Shown one piece after another: positions 44,201 through 52,504 of a stretch of DNA of 64,000 nucleotides (positions are counted from its first letter, which is position 1; the number at the start of each line of letters is the position of its first letter). A program made the translations under genes and the position numbers. Location of the stretch: contig CM034603.1 in the NCBI GenBank assembly GCA_020091685.1, positions 32,783,696-32,847,695 of the forward strand, read 5' to 3'. The stretch comes from Lutjanus erythropterus. Lineage: Eukaryota > Chordata > Actinopteri > Lutjaniformes > Lutjanidae. Below the pieces are notes generated by a model, which saw only the letters and a program-made list of their open reading frames with translations, was not told the origin of the DNA and did no database searches.

Positions 44201-46964
44201 ACAACGAGATAAAATTGTTAAATAGTAAGTTTTATAGATGTTGGTTTTTTGAATTTAGTAAAAATTTCCTGCTTCCAATCTTGATGCTAAGCTAATTGCT
44301 TTCTGGCTCTTACTTTGTATCTGATATGACACTGGAAAGAACACAAATAAAGGTGTAACTATTCCTTTAAAGTGATGGGTTTTCATATCAGGGTTAACGA
44401 ATAGAGCTGCAACGATTAATTGTTGACTAATAACTTATTTGCCAACTATTCCGATAATTGATAATCTGCTTTTTTAAGTGTCCAAATTTTCAGATTTTAG
44501 CTTCTCAAATGAATGTTTTCTGGTTTCTTTACTCCTCTGTGATAGTGGCTGTAGACAAAACAACATTTTTCACCATGTCATTTTATGAGCCACACAACTA
44601 ACTGTTTAATCGATAATGAACATAATCATTAGTTGCAGCCATAGAGAAAAGTATTGAACATCCAAAGATACTTCTTTTATCATTATCTACTTCTCTACTG
44701 TTTATCCAAATGCTCAGTCTGTTCCAAATAATCACTTTTTTGTCCAAGTATGGCAAAATACTCAGGTGCTGCACGTTTCTATGGACCCCGTGACACCTTT
44801 TTTCTGCCGGGAAAACTTTTCAGAATGAGAATCCCCTGTAAGTAACATTGATAAAAGTGAATCACACTATTTCACTGTTTTGTGAAGAATCAAATTACAA
44901 CATTTTTACAGCCATAACGGTTGAGTGTGTGACACTCAGGGGATAGATTTTAGTAGGAGGATGAATTCAAGGTTGAGGGACAATGCCATAAGCAGCCGTT
45001 GGATAGATAACATCAGTGTGTCTCTTGTAAGCGCACACCTTGCCGTGACAAAAGAACATGTAAGTGGCCCTCAAGTGAATAGAAAGAAATAGAGCCCCCT
45101 ATACTCCACCCTGCCACCGCTTGCCTTGTCTTTCATCTTAGCCTCAATATCCTGTTTCATTTCTATTGCCAGCCGAAAGACCTACTGCACTTCTGCGAGG
45201 GTGACAGAGAAAGGTTCGTGTTGGGCAAGACGGTCTGCAGCAGCAGGAATACAGATGGACAGGAAGACACCTTTAAAAGCTTAGTACTTTTTATATTTAA
45301 GAGTAATTCAAAAGGGTCCAGAAATGCTACAGAATAGAAGGAAACAGTCTGATCTTGAGTATCTCCGAGGCTGCATACAAATGATTACAAGGCTGGTAAT
45401 GTTGACGATGTGGAAATGAGTTATGTGAAGGCAAAAAGTAGGGTGTGAGATTGCAGGACAAGGGAATACACACTCAAAAGGTAAGCAGAGGAGATTAATT
45501 GTGCTGTTCCCACAAACCCCCACCCTCTGCCTTTGTCCTTAGGTGATTGAATGGCAACAGCTGAGAAGGTGAGGGAAGGGACACCTGCAAGGCGAGGAGG
45601 GTGAGGAAGTGTAAAGGAGATGGCGCTTGATCTACATAACATTAAATAACCTGGCAATCTTAACTGAGGTTTCTTACAATAATCTGTGATCTGAAACACA
45701 GAACGGGACCACTTTCCTTTTCTATCCCCATTCAAAACACCATGAATGAATGGGGGTGGAGCAGCGAGAAGACAAGAAGCTCTAACAGCACATTACTGCC
45801 ATGCTTTTCTGTCAGGAGATGCACTAGGGAGCGTTACACACCAATAAGGACATTTCAACACAAGCTTTAGGCGAGAGGAAGGAACAGAAAGTGAAACATT
45901 TCTTTTTTTTTTAAATCAAGAAAATAAGATTGATTATTTCATTAAAGAGGAGAAAGTCAGAAAGAGAGGAAATCATGACATAAAGAGTAAATAAAATGTT
46001 TTTGTCTTACCTGACCCTCCAAACTGACTGCTGGCAAGAGTAGTTGGCCGGTTCTTGCCATTTGAAACTGGAAGCTCAAACATCTGAAATGAGAGAAACG
46101 ATACTGTAAACACACCAGTCCAAGTCCATCTAAGACTGTACTGAGCTGTAACAGGGTGACTACAGGTCCTTAACAGTCTTAAAATGTCTAAAATTCACAT
46201 AAACTAATAAAAGGCCTTAAGAAGTATTAAATAGTTTTAAAGACTTAAATATTAATTTATTGAGCGCTGTAATGGTGGTGCAGGAGTTTATTTTGAATAC
46301 CTTTGTTTTCCTGTCAGTCTTTTAGGTTTTTGCTCATAAACATATTTGGACAAATGTTCTTTAACTTCTCCCGTTTGTCATTTTGTCTTACTTCTAATTT
46401 TGAACTGACAATATGTATTTACTCGGAAGACAACACCTATATTTTCACATTAGATGTTTTACATTTTACTGCAAAATTGGCCTTAAATTTAATTTAATCA
46501 TTAGACACTTGCAGATACATGTAGACACAGTGTGTATTCTATTTACTGGTGCAAAGGTTGATTCGGCTGTTATTTAAGCTATCCTATCCCGCTTCCCATC
46601 CTATCTCGCCAACAGCTTCACTGGGCACGAAACAATGTACACATTCCAGCTTGGGCTGAGAGACTGCTAAAATTAAAATGACACAACAACTCTCTCGTAA
46701 AAAGTTGGCTGATGTAATCGCACTGAAATCCTTCAAACCCTGACCGACTGACCCGTTCACTGATGCCCTGATTTTCATTCACATTTCTACCCACATGACA
46801 GCTGTTCAGGAAAAACTATGGCAGTTACAGTAATCTTGTATTGTGAGCAAAGAATGAACTGTGTAGGATGCCTACTCGACAAACTCAAGCAATCTTCAGA
46901 GAGATCTTACCGCGCTAAAATCCAGCAAGTCGTTGAGCTCCTTGTCTGTTTCCACTGCAGCCAT
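23548..46964 (-). CDS. tcf3: transcription factor 3 (E2A; E12/E47), complete coding region
   Basis: TCF3 is a class I bHLH transcription factor that binds E-boxes as homodimer or with tissue-specific bHLH partners, with central roles in lymphoid and other lineages. Coding exons (minus strand, transcription order): 46911-46964, 46011-46083, 37190-37263, 35572-35647, 34818-34858, 33812-33947, 33349-33398, 31655-31754, 30439-30575, 30152-30302, 29984-30042, 29792-29870, 28082-28158, 27647-27820, 27408-27507, 27136-27268, then 26324-26562 (E12) or 24107-24342 (E47), then 23548-23672. All phases fit, giving 625 codons (E12) or 624 (E47). Landmarks: AD1 ([10 protein letters not shown], residues 9-18), NLS-like [15 protein letters not shown] (about 155-168), AD2/LH motif [15 protein letters not shown] (about 370-384), acidic [13 protein letters not shown], bHLH (about 520-580), tail ending GGDGHM. 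With the non-coding exon 1 the exon count equals mammalian E2A (1-17, 18a, 18b, 19). The start is the first in-frame ATG after an in-frame TGA in exon 1. Confidence 0.97.
24107..24342 (-). CDS. tcf3: tcf3 exon 18b, E47-type bHLH
   Basis: Encodes [20 protein letters not shown], then [40 protein letters not shown] and [15 protein letters not shown]. The DNA-contacting Glu and Arg of the basic region (ARERVRVRD) are intact. Same entry phase (2) and exit phase (1) as exon 18a, so the two are interchangeable. Features such as RVRVRD, SDKAQTK and VILGLE are diagnostic of the E47 form. Confidence 0.97.
24721..25170. mobile_element. GCTGCAAC-type TIR element between exons 18a and 18b
   Basis: Begins GCTGCAATGATAAGACAA and ends CTTAGTTGCAGC, an inverted pair; internal landmarks are CTCTGATTTCAGCTTCTCAA and GTCCTCTATGACAG. 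It carries a duplicated internal segment (about 24800-24900 and 24955-25040). Confidence 0.7.
25370..25490 (-). promoter_or_regulatory. tcf3: polypyrimidine tract (sense) between exons 18a and 18b
   Basis: On the plus strand this is an AG-rich run (GAGGAGGAAGAAGAGAGAAA and following); on the transcribed strand it is CU-rich with repeated UCUU and CUCUCU, the kind of site bound by PTBP proteins. Position in this intron suggests a role in exon choice, by inference only. Confidence 0.35.
26324..26562 (-). CDS. tcf3: tcf3 exon 18a, E12-type bHLH
   Basis: Encodes [20 protein letters not shown], then [40 protein letters not shown] and [13 protein letters not shown]. The acidic segment before the basic region corresponds to the E12 inhibitory segment. 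LRVRD, NEKPQTK and VILNLE are diagnostic of E12. Compared with mammals it has Thr for Ala in ANNTRER and Val in place of Glu in the EKVRRL stretch. Confidence 0.97.
26563..27135 (-). other. tcf3: tcf3 intron 17
   Basis: AT-rich, nothing recognised. Confidence 0.6.
27136..27268 (-). CDS. tcf3: tcf3 exon 17
   Basis: Encodes [20 protein letters not shown] and [11 protein letters not shown], the acidic/basic stretch before the bHLH. Leaves phase 2 for either bHLH exon. Donor GTGTCT is weaker than its neighbours. Confidence 0.93.
27408..27507 (-). CDS. tcf3: tcf3 exon 16
   Basis: Encodes [20 protein letters not shown] and a Ser/Pro stretch ending SQGSG. Acceptor TTGAAG lacks the usual C before AG but the phase fits. 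Confidence 0.88.
27647..27820 (-). CDS. tcf3: tcf3 exon 15 (activation domain 2)
   Basis: Encodes [20 protein letters not shown], matching the loop-helix motif of E-protein AD2, followed by [20 protein letters not shown]. 58 whole codons. Confidence 0.95.
28082..28158 (-). CDS. tcf3: tcf3 exon 14
   Basis: Encodes [20 protein letters not shown] and VNQSI. GTAAGT donor, TTTTAG acceptor. Confidence 0.92.
28159..29791 (-). other. tcf3: tcf3 intron 13
   Basis: About 1.6 kb, AT-rich, with a short TATATATG run near 29000. No exon, repeat end or RNA gene recognised. Confidence 0.55.
29792..29870 (-). CDS. tcf3: tcf3 exon 13
   Basis: Encodes [26 protein letters not shown], matching the E-protein segment with SPSTPVGSPQ. 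Confidence 0.94.
29984..30042 (-). CDS. tcf3: tcf3 exon 12
   Basis: Encodes [19 protein letters not shown], matching SSGD.LGKALAS of E proteins. GTAAGT donor. Confidence 0.92.
30152..30302 (-). CDS. tcf3: tcf3 exon 11
   Basis: Encodes [20 protein letters not shown] and [17 protein letters not shown]; the HG.EVNG and SSHTPP.SG patterns are E-protein hallmarks. Confidence 0.95.
30439..30575 (-). CDS. tcf3: tcf3 exon 10
   Basis: Encodes [36 protein letters not shown], then [14 protein letters not shown] donor, GACAG acceptor. Confidence 0.93.
30576..31654 (-). other. tcf3: tcf3 intron 9
   Basis: Holds a degraded GCTGCAAC-type element at about 30875-31140. Nothing else recognised. Confidence 0.55.
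30875..31140. mobile_element. GCTGCAAC-type TIR element, degraded copy
   Basis: Retains TTTTGATAATTGATTAACCG, CTCTGATTTTAGGGCTTCAG and GAATATCTTTGAGTTGTGGA in the family order. Confidence 0.6.
31655..31754 (-). CDS. tcf3: tcf3 exon 9
   Basis: Encodes [20 protein letters not shown] and [10 protein letters not shown], matching the SGEDYGRD...YPAPFYV segment of E2A. Confidence 0.94.
31755..33348 (-). other. tcf3: tcf3 intron 8 with polypurine tract
   Basis: Contains a G/A-rich run of about 300 bp (32650-32950). The flank 32960-33345 is more complex sequence with CAGCTG and CAGATG-type E-boxes and could be regulatory. Confidence 0.5.
32650..32950. repeat. polypurine/polypyrimidine low-complexity tract
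   Basis: Long AG-only stretches such as GGAGGGAGAAAGAGAGAGAA on the plus strand, with a few interruptions. The long Ser/Pro/Leu frames read from it are a by-product of composition. Confidence 0.85.
33349..33398 (-). CDS. tcf3: tcf3 exon 8 (NLS-like)
   Basis: Encodes [17 protein letters not shown], matching the [15 protein letters not shown] nuclear-localisation segment of E2A. Confidence 0.95.
33812..33947 (-). CDS. tcf3: tcf3 exon 7
   Basis: Encodes [20 protein letters not shown], then [20 protein letters not shown], matching ALSPSG.K..SQYYPSY.G..RRR. Confidence 0.95.
34018..34710. mobile_element. TIR-ended dispersed repeat in tcf3 intron 6
   Basis: Left part has TTTAAGACTTTTTAAGACC and right part TTTTAGACTTTTAAAGGACC in opposite orientation; similar motifs occur at 41656-41975 and 46155-46260. 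Confidence 0.45.
34818..34858 (-). CDS. tcf3: tcf3 exon 6
   Basis: 41-bp micro-exon encoding [13 protein letters not shown], matching GERGAYASFG of E2A. GTAAAA donor. Confidence 0.9.
34859..35571 (-). other. tcf3: tcf3 intron 5, with complex non-repeat sequence
   Basis: Positions 34920-35150 look like a conserved non-coding element by composition (CCATTTGGGTGCC, TGGCCCATTATAAATGG). A CA microsatellite lies at 35194-35223. Confidence 0.4.
35194..35223. repeat. CA dinucleotide microsatellite
   Basis: About 15 uninterrupted CA units. Confidence 0.92.
35572..35647 (-). CDS. tcf3: tcf3 exon 5
   Basis: Encodes [31 protein letters not shown] donor, CCTCAG acceptor. Confidence 0.92.
35648..37189 (-). 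other. tcf3: tcf3 intron 4
   Basis: Holds a dispersed repeat at about 35987-36180 (AGAGGTGGGAAGTAACATAT...TACAAATACTTGTTACTGTG). The rest is AT-rich, with no exon seen. Confidence 0.5.
35987..36180. mobile_element. dispersed fish repeat (GTGGGAAGTAAC type)
   Basis: Begins AGAGGTGGGAAGTAACATAT and continues TACTTGTTACTGTG, TATCTGTACTTCAG, matching the pattern of a very common teleost repeat. Confidence 0.5.
37190..37263 (-). CDS. tcf3: tcf3 exon 4
   Basis: Encodes [24 protein letters not shown], matching LEDRPSSGSWGSGDQSSSSF of E2A. CTTGCAG acceptor and GTACGT donor. Confidence 0.93.
37820..37970. promoter_or_regulatory. putative conserved non-coding element with octamer motif
   Basis: Non-repeat sequence containing TGATTTGCATAATTGTGCAT, TATTAATGAAGC and GTCTAATTAAAAAGC: octamer and homeodomain-type sites close together. 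No comparison could be made. Confidence 0.35.
40148..40462. mobile_element. second TIR family, copy 2
   Basis: Starts GGCTACAACTAACTAACTGA, ends TTGATCAACTAATTGTTAC, with internal AGTGACGTCTTCAAATTGCT, TTTGACATTTCGGCTTGAAA. Shares these with 14223-14437 in the other orientation. Confidence 0.6.
41656..41975. mobile_element. TTTCTGCAG-ended TIR element
   Basis: Left end AAGGTTTCTGCAGGTCCTTA, right end AAGCTGCAGAAACCCTGATA, inverted relative to each other. Interior repeats GTCTTAAA motifs. No ORF. Confidence 0.6.
44404..44640. mobile_element. GCTGCAAC-type TIR element, good copy
   Basis: Starts GAGCTGCAACGATTAATTGT and ends ATAATCATTAGTTGCAGCC, giving clear inverted ends; about 240 bp. Confidence 0.75.
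46011..46083 (-). CDS. tcf3: tcf3 exon 3
   Basis: Encodes [24 protein letters not shown], matching MFPLPVTNGK.RP.SLA..QFGGSG. GTAAGA donor. Confidence 0.95.
46911..46964 (-). CDS. tcf3: tcf3 exon 2, start codon and activation domain 1
   Basis: Encodes [26 protein letters not shown] is the AD1 LDFS motif that recruits co-activators. The exon continues to 47007 as 5'UTR. The frame is open upstream to an in-frame TGA in exon 1 with no other ATG, so this start is the only one; mammals start a few codons earlier. Confidence 0.95.
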
Positions 46965-47007
46965 TCTCTGCTGCTCTTCACTTGGCCCTTTCAGTCTCAG
47001 CAAGCGA
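46965..47007 (-). other. tcf3: tcf3 exon 2, 5'UTR part
   Basis: 43 nt after a CTGCTTGTAG acceptor. Confidence 0.75.
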
Positions 47008-49488
47008 CTACAAGCAGAGGTAAGGGGAATATGAGTATATGTTCCTCATTTGTAAGATGGTTAACTATTCTGCTAATTATTGGCAAAATCAAGTGTGATG
47101 ATATTATGGGTATGACTATTAGTGCTTTCTACAAAATATAATCAAAACAAAGAGAGGGTGACATGAGTGTGGAGCAAAATATGGCAGTACGATGCATTCA
47201 CTGTTTATCTCACTCAGCGGGCAGAGCCTACTTAAAGCGTAGGAAATTGTAGCTACAGCCTTTAAAAGGACCAGTTGCTGACCGCGAAACTCACGAAAAA
47301 AAAATTAAAGGCCCTATCAGGCGCACGTGTTGGGTTTGTCCATTCTGGGCTACTGTAGAAACATGGTAGAGGAACATGGCAGACTCCGAACAAAACGAAA
47401 CAAAACCGAAAACCTATTGATTGTTATTTTCAGGTGATTGTACATTCATGAAAACATACTTATGAATATTATATTCCCATTTCTGACTCATTCTTCCAAT
47501 GCATCCCCGTAATTCTTACGTTTTATAAATCAGATTTTATTTTTATTGTTTTCATTGTATCATTACTATCGACTATGACAGCATATTACTCACTGACTGC
47601 TGACGTGAGACGACTACACAAGCAATCAGACAGGTTTTAAAGTTCAATTTAACATATTACCCAACCCACTAACCATACTATCTACAATTAAAATTAGGGC
47701 TAAAATTGAAATTATTACCAAATCTGTCCACTCAAAAACACCCAGTAGATGCAAAAGTACTGATTTGGTCTACTGTGTTTATGGTAGAGGTGCAGGTGAG
47801 CAGTTATAGTTTGAGGTGTCTTCCTTTTCACTTACAAAGAAGTGGTTCAGATAATAAAGTTAAACTGGAGACTAGTTTAAACCTGCCTGAGTGTCTATGC
47901 CGTTGCCTCTTCCACTGTAAAGTTGTGTCCAGTGGTGTTTTTCTGTCCCTGTATGTCAACAATAAAGTTAAAAAATAAAATGTTGTCATAACCAATAGGA
48001 ATTATGGGGAAATTATTAGGAAGTAAGACTAAGATTGTAAAAATCTTGCATTACGAACAGGAAATATTACAATGAAAACAACTCCAGACGATGTCTAGAC
48101 TCACATCACAATATAAATCTGTCACCAGTTTCTCCAGGGTTTACATAATGATTCAGATGGATGATTAAAAGGCACTCAATACAACAGTTAGAAATTATAC
48201 TTAGAGATGAGACAATGATACAGTTAAACCAGAAAATCTAATGCTTGCATGGTAGTGGCACTTTCGTGCAGGACCATCACAGTATCGACCAAGTAATGAA
48301 AAATCCAGCCAGTTCTAAGAATTTCCCTGGTTGCCCACATCTTACATTGGTGACCATGGTTCAGCCACAGGCCACACTGCACTCGTTGTTAGTCAGACCC
48401 TGGACTCAGGCTGCTTCCTCAACCTCAAAAACCAACCTGCTCTAACAGCTCTTCAGAAAAACTTACAGAGTAATAACACGGCACGCTGGACTCTCAAATA
48501 AGCAGTGTACTGTATGACCAGCCTGTATCAAAGCAAATGCAGGCCATGTGTATAAAACATCTAAATAACTATAATTTTTAAATATCATCTGGGGCAAATC
48601 ATAATGTTGTGATTTTGTTGGTAGTCAAGGGTGTTGATTAAATTCAGAATTTGTGATGCTGTCAAGCTGATATACAATTAAGTGTCTATCAGTTAGTGAT
48701 ATTGATGGTTTGCTTGTGTCGACTGTTCCTCTGACCTAATGAATGCCTACTTTTCCTGACTTTAGAATACGTTGTCGAGACTTTGCCACTTTAAATAACT
48801 GTGCTGTGTGTGATGTGGACCCTGTGTACATCTGTGCATTGTGTTAAAAACTGACTTAATCTGTTGGTATGTTTTACCAAACATCTACTGATGTTGACGC
48901 ACGGTATTCAATTTATTATGCAAGCAAAGGCAGCCATAACTGCTGGTGCATCAATTGTTAATACTGCAAAATAATTTGCAATGTAAAAAACTGAAAACAC
49001 TGAATAACTATGATGCCAAATGAGACATAAAGTCACTTGAAGTGATACTCCATTAACAACACTGCAAATTAAAACTTAAAATGTTGATAAGATGGAATTA
49101 ACAACTCTGACAGTCAATCAACAAAAGATGACCAACTACTAAATTATATAATCTACTGGATTGTGGTATTTTTTGTTATTTTGTCAATTGTTTTGTTACA
49201 AGCAAACAACCCTTTCAGTATCTTTGACTATTTAAACAATTCTGAAGGATCAGGGATGTTTTATGACCTCAAGTACATTTGCAAGATGTTACTGTAACTG
49301 AGATGATTTCAATCAAACCACTTGAATAACTCAGTATCATTTTCAAGGCGTGACTGAAGATTCACTTTCGATCTAAAATAACACACTAGAAACAAAGAAA
49401 GACAAATAGTTTCAGCTACTTGAGTTATCAACTGCAAAAGCTTTATCAATCAAATTAAAACATATCTAATTTTTATACCAATGTTTAT

Positions 49489-49842
49489 GGTTGCAGCTAA
49501 CAATTATTGTCATTTTTTATTGATGTGTTATTACTTTCTCAATTAATCGATTTGTTGTTTGGTCTACAAAATATCAGAAAATGGTGAAAAATGTCAGTCA
49601 CTGCTTCCCAAAGCCCAAGATCACATCCTGAAATATCTTGTTTTGTCCACAACACACAGATATTCAATTTACTGTCATTGAATACTACAGAAGCCAGAAA
49701 AAAGGTCTAATTTAAGACACTGGAATCAGAGAATTATGAGTTTTTTCTCTTAAAAAATAAATCAAACTGATTAAATAATTAGAAAAATAGTTAGCTATTA
49801 ATTTAATGGTTGATAATCAATCGACTAACCGTTGCAGCTCTA
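49489..49842. mobile_element. GCTGCAAC-type TIR element, inverted orientation
   Basis: Starts GGTTGCAGCTAACAATTATT and ends CGACTAACCGTTGCAGCTC. Interior is the reverse of the copy that follows at 50043. Confidence 0.75.
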
Positions 49843-50042
49843 CCAGTGTTGTATGCATTACAAGAGTGCTACTATTAGCCTACCTGTGATACTCCTGGAA
49901 ATATTGTGAGTAATCTTACTACTTTATTTGTTTGTAATCAAGTTAAACCGTAACAGAGACAACACCCAAAATCAACAATTTGTTTACAGTTAAAGCTCAT
50001 AACAAAATATCAACTGTCTCTGATTTTAAAGGCACGAAAGCA

Positions 50043-50390
50043 GAGCTGAAACAATTAATCAATTAGCTGTCAACTGTTGAATTAATTGCCATTTATTTTG
50101 CTAATCGATTAATCAGTTTTAGTGATTTTTTTTTAATTAAAAAAAAGTCAGATTTCTCAGATCGCAGCTTCTTAAATATGAATATTTTCTGGTCTCTTTA
50201 GTCCCTCTATTACAGTAAACTGAATATATTTAGTTGTGGACAAAACAAGACATTTGAGGGTGTCATTTTAGGCTTTTGGGAAACACCTATCAACATTTTC
50301 TGACATTCTATAGAACAAGCAAGTAATCCATTAATTGAACAAACAACTAAAAGATTAATCAACAATGAAAATAAACATTAGTTGCAACCC
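50043..50390. mobile_element. GCTGCAAC-type TIR element
   Basis: Starts GAGCTGAAACAATTAATCAA and ends AAACATTAGTTGCAACC; internal CTGAATATATTTAGTTGTGG. Confidence 0.75.
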
Positions 50391-51552
50391 TGCATGAAAG
50401 GATGCAACCACAAGATGAAGGAAAACGGGTGAAAAGCAACGTAAACAAGTAATAATCACACAAATAAAGAGTAACTAATGATAAATGTTATTATATGAAA
50501 CCAAGCCAAAATGTTCTGGCACTACCCTAATCTAGAAATTTCAGTCTCTGTTTGAGCTGAGGTCAAAATGGGGGATAAGTGTTTTAGCCCCTCCTAACAA
50601 ATGGAAGTTGCATTACGCTTGTCTTGAGCACCCCCACCTTCGGCCTGACCATTTGGCGTCAACTTTTACGGCACTAATCCCCACACAACATCTCGTACCC
50701 GGCATCAAATGAGACACGATCAGTTATCAATAGCCTGTGTGTTTCAGGGCTCGTGTGTGGGGTTTAAAAAGCCCTGCGGGATGTTTAAAAGGACCTAAAA
50801 AACCTGTTGCCTGCCCTCCCTCACGTCGAGCAGGAGTCTGGGACACTGATGAACACAAAGACTCGGGCCAGCAAAGTTTCAGTTTAGTGGTCAAAACGCA
50901 ACAAAATGAGACTAAAAGTCCAAATTTATGTGAAGAATCCTTCAAATGTATTTTTCACCATGCAGGATGCAATAAATAAAGCTTTGGATGCATTCACGTT
51001 GCTTGTATAGTGGTGGTGTTGTTATTAAGAGGTGGAGGGGGTAAAAATAACACCCCAGAGTTATACTTTGAAGTACAATTTTTGCACATTGCACAATATG
51101 TGGCTTTTACGTATGTTAACACAGTGACCAAAGCTACATTAGCATCTATAACATGTGGTTAAGACTGCAATGTTAGCTAAACACAAGAGTGTTATAGTTG
51201 TATGTTAATGTTTCACGGCTAATGTTGCATTTGCACCACGAAAACCAACATACAGAGTCAGACAGCACAATCCAAGGGGTCTAACTAGTAATATGTTAAT
51301 GCTATGTAACGTTATAACCAATCGAAGTGAACAAAGAAGTCTTTTCCACCACATATAAGATTGTAATAGTCAATAGTAACACGGCGAGCTCGCGCAGGCC
51401 GAAGGGACCCCCGCTTTTCCCGGCTGTGGCACTCGGTACAACTTGAACGATGCGCTTAAAAACTTGCTCATTACTCTGGTAACAACGTGGCAGACAACTT
51501 CAGTTTGATATGCATATGCTTGTTATGAATTCGTATTTATCCGCGCAGTTAC

Positions 51553-51960
51553 CTGGATTCAATTATGTGGCATCCAACAGGGAGAAATCAGCGGCTGGAG
51601 TGGAGAGAAAAACAAAGTTAGGGATAGGATCCTTCCCCCCGTGGTCCGGACTGTGGGCTTGATGAAAATGAGGAAAGACAATATGAACCAGTCCTCCGTC
51701 CGCCTTCGTCTCCTTTTGTTGTCTTCGTCACGAAAGTAAAAACACGTCTCTAACACAAACCATAACTCTTGTGTTACAGCCGTTTGCTTATTGTTAGAGA
51801 AATTGTAACCATTTCATTTTCCAAGTAGACATTTTAACAGCCTCCACATTGTCGGTTCACTCCGAGTATCAATCCGCGAGCAGCACAGCAGCCTACGGGA
51901 GGACATGGACGCTGAAACATCAACGGTCTCTCATCTGAACTGAAACGAAGTTGCCGAACG
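51553..51960 (-). other. tcf3: tcf3 non-coding exon 1 (5' end approximate)
   Basis: Ends on the minus strand with TTGAATCCAG followed by a GTAACT donor at 51552. It contains a short upstream frame, ATG CCA CAT AAT TGA, near its end. The upper limit is estimated from loss of CpG content. Confidence 0.55.
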
Positions 51961-52200
51961 AAGCAGGTTTCAGCTGTTTTCGCGTCGAAGCGGCGGTTAT
52001 CTTAAATACCACAAATGTCACGGGGGTTGTGGCGATAAACGAGACGCAAAACGATCGGATTCGAGGGGGGTCTATGTCGACTGGCGGATGAGGACAGCGG
52101 AAAGCCCAACACACTACAGATGGAATGATAATATCAGAGGGAGGACCAATTGGATACGACCAACATTTGATTGGCAACTGGGGCGCCCAAATATGTTTCA
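51850..52200 (-). promoter_or_regulatory. tcf3: tcf3 CpG-rich promoter
   Basis: Many CpGs (for example TTTCGCGTCGAAGCGGCGG) and a CCAATTGG box near 52146. No TATA box seen. Confidence 0.5.
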
Positions 52201-52504
52201 TCATCAACCTTTAGGGCAGTGTCATCTAGCCTACGGGGTTTTTTTTACACTTTAGTTTTGCTCTCGAACAGTGCTTGTGCTATAAGAAATGTCCGTGTGT
52301 GTGTGGGAAAGAGGTGGGAGTCCACCATGCTCAGACGGTTATGCCAAACGTGTGTAACAAAGTTTCTTTTAAGGTGAATTGTAATTTGCCATGTTGTCTA
52401 AATTCATGGTCAAAGATAGCAGCTCATGCGTTGACCTTGCTGTGAATAAATCCCTGAAAAACCACACTAATCATACCGACCTATGCAGTATAATAACATG
52501 CGCA

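Larger units (their letters stand above)
37264..46010 (-). other. tcf3: tcf3 intron 3, the largest intron
   Basis: 8.7 kb without recognisable exon or RNA gene. It holds a possible conserved element (37820-37970) and TIR repeats at 40148-40462, 41656-41975 and 44404-44640. A long first-half intron is where E-protein genes often keep enhancers. Confidence 0.6.
47008..51552 (-). other. tcf3: tcf3 intron 1
   Basis: 4.5 kb with two adjacent GCTGCAAC-type elements (49489-49842, 50043-50390). No other exon seen, although an alternative first exon cannot be excluded. Confidence 0.6.
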
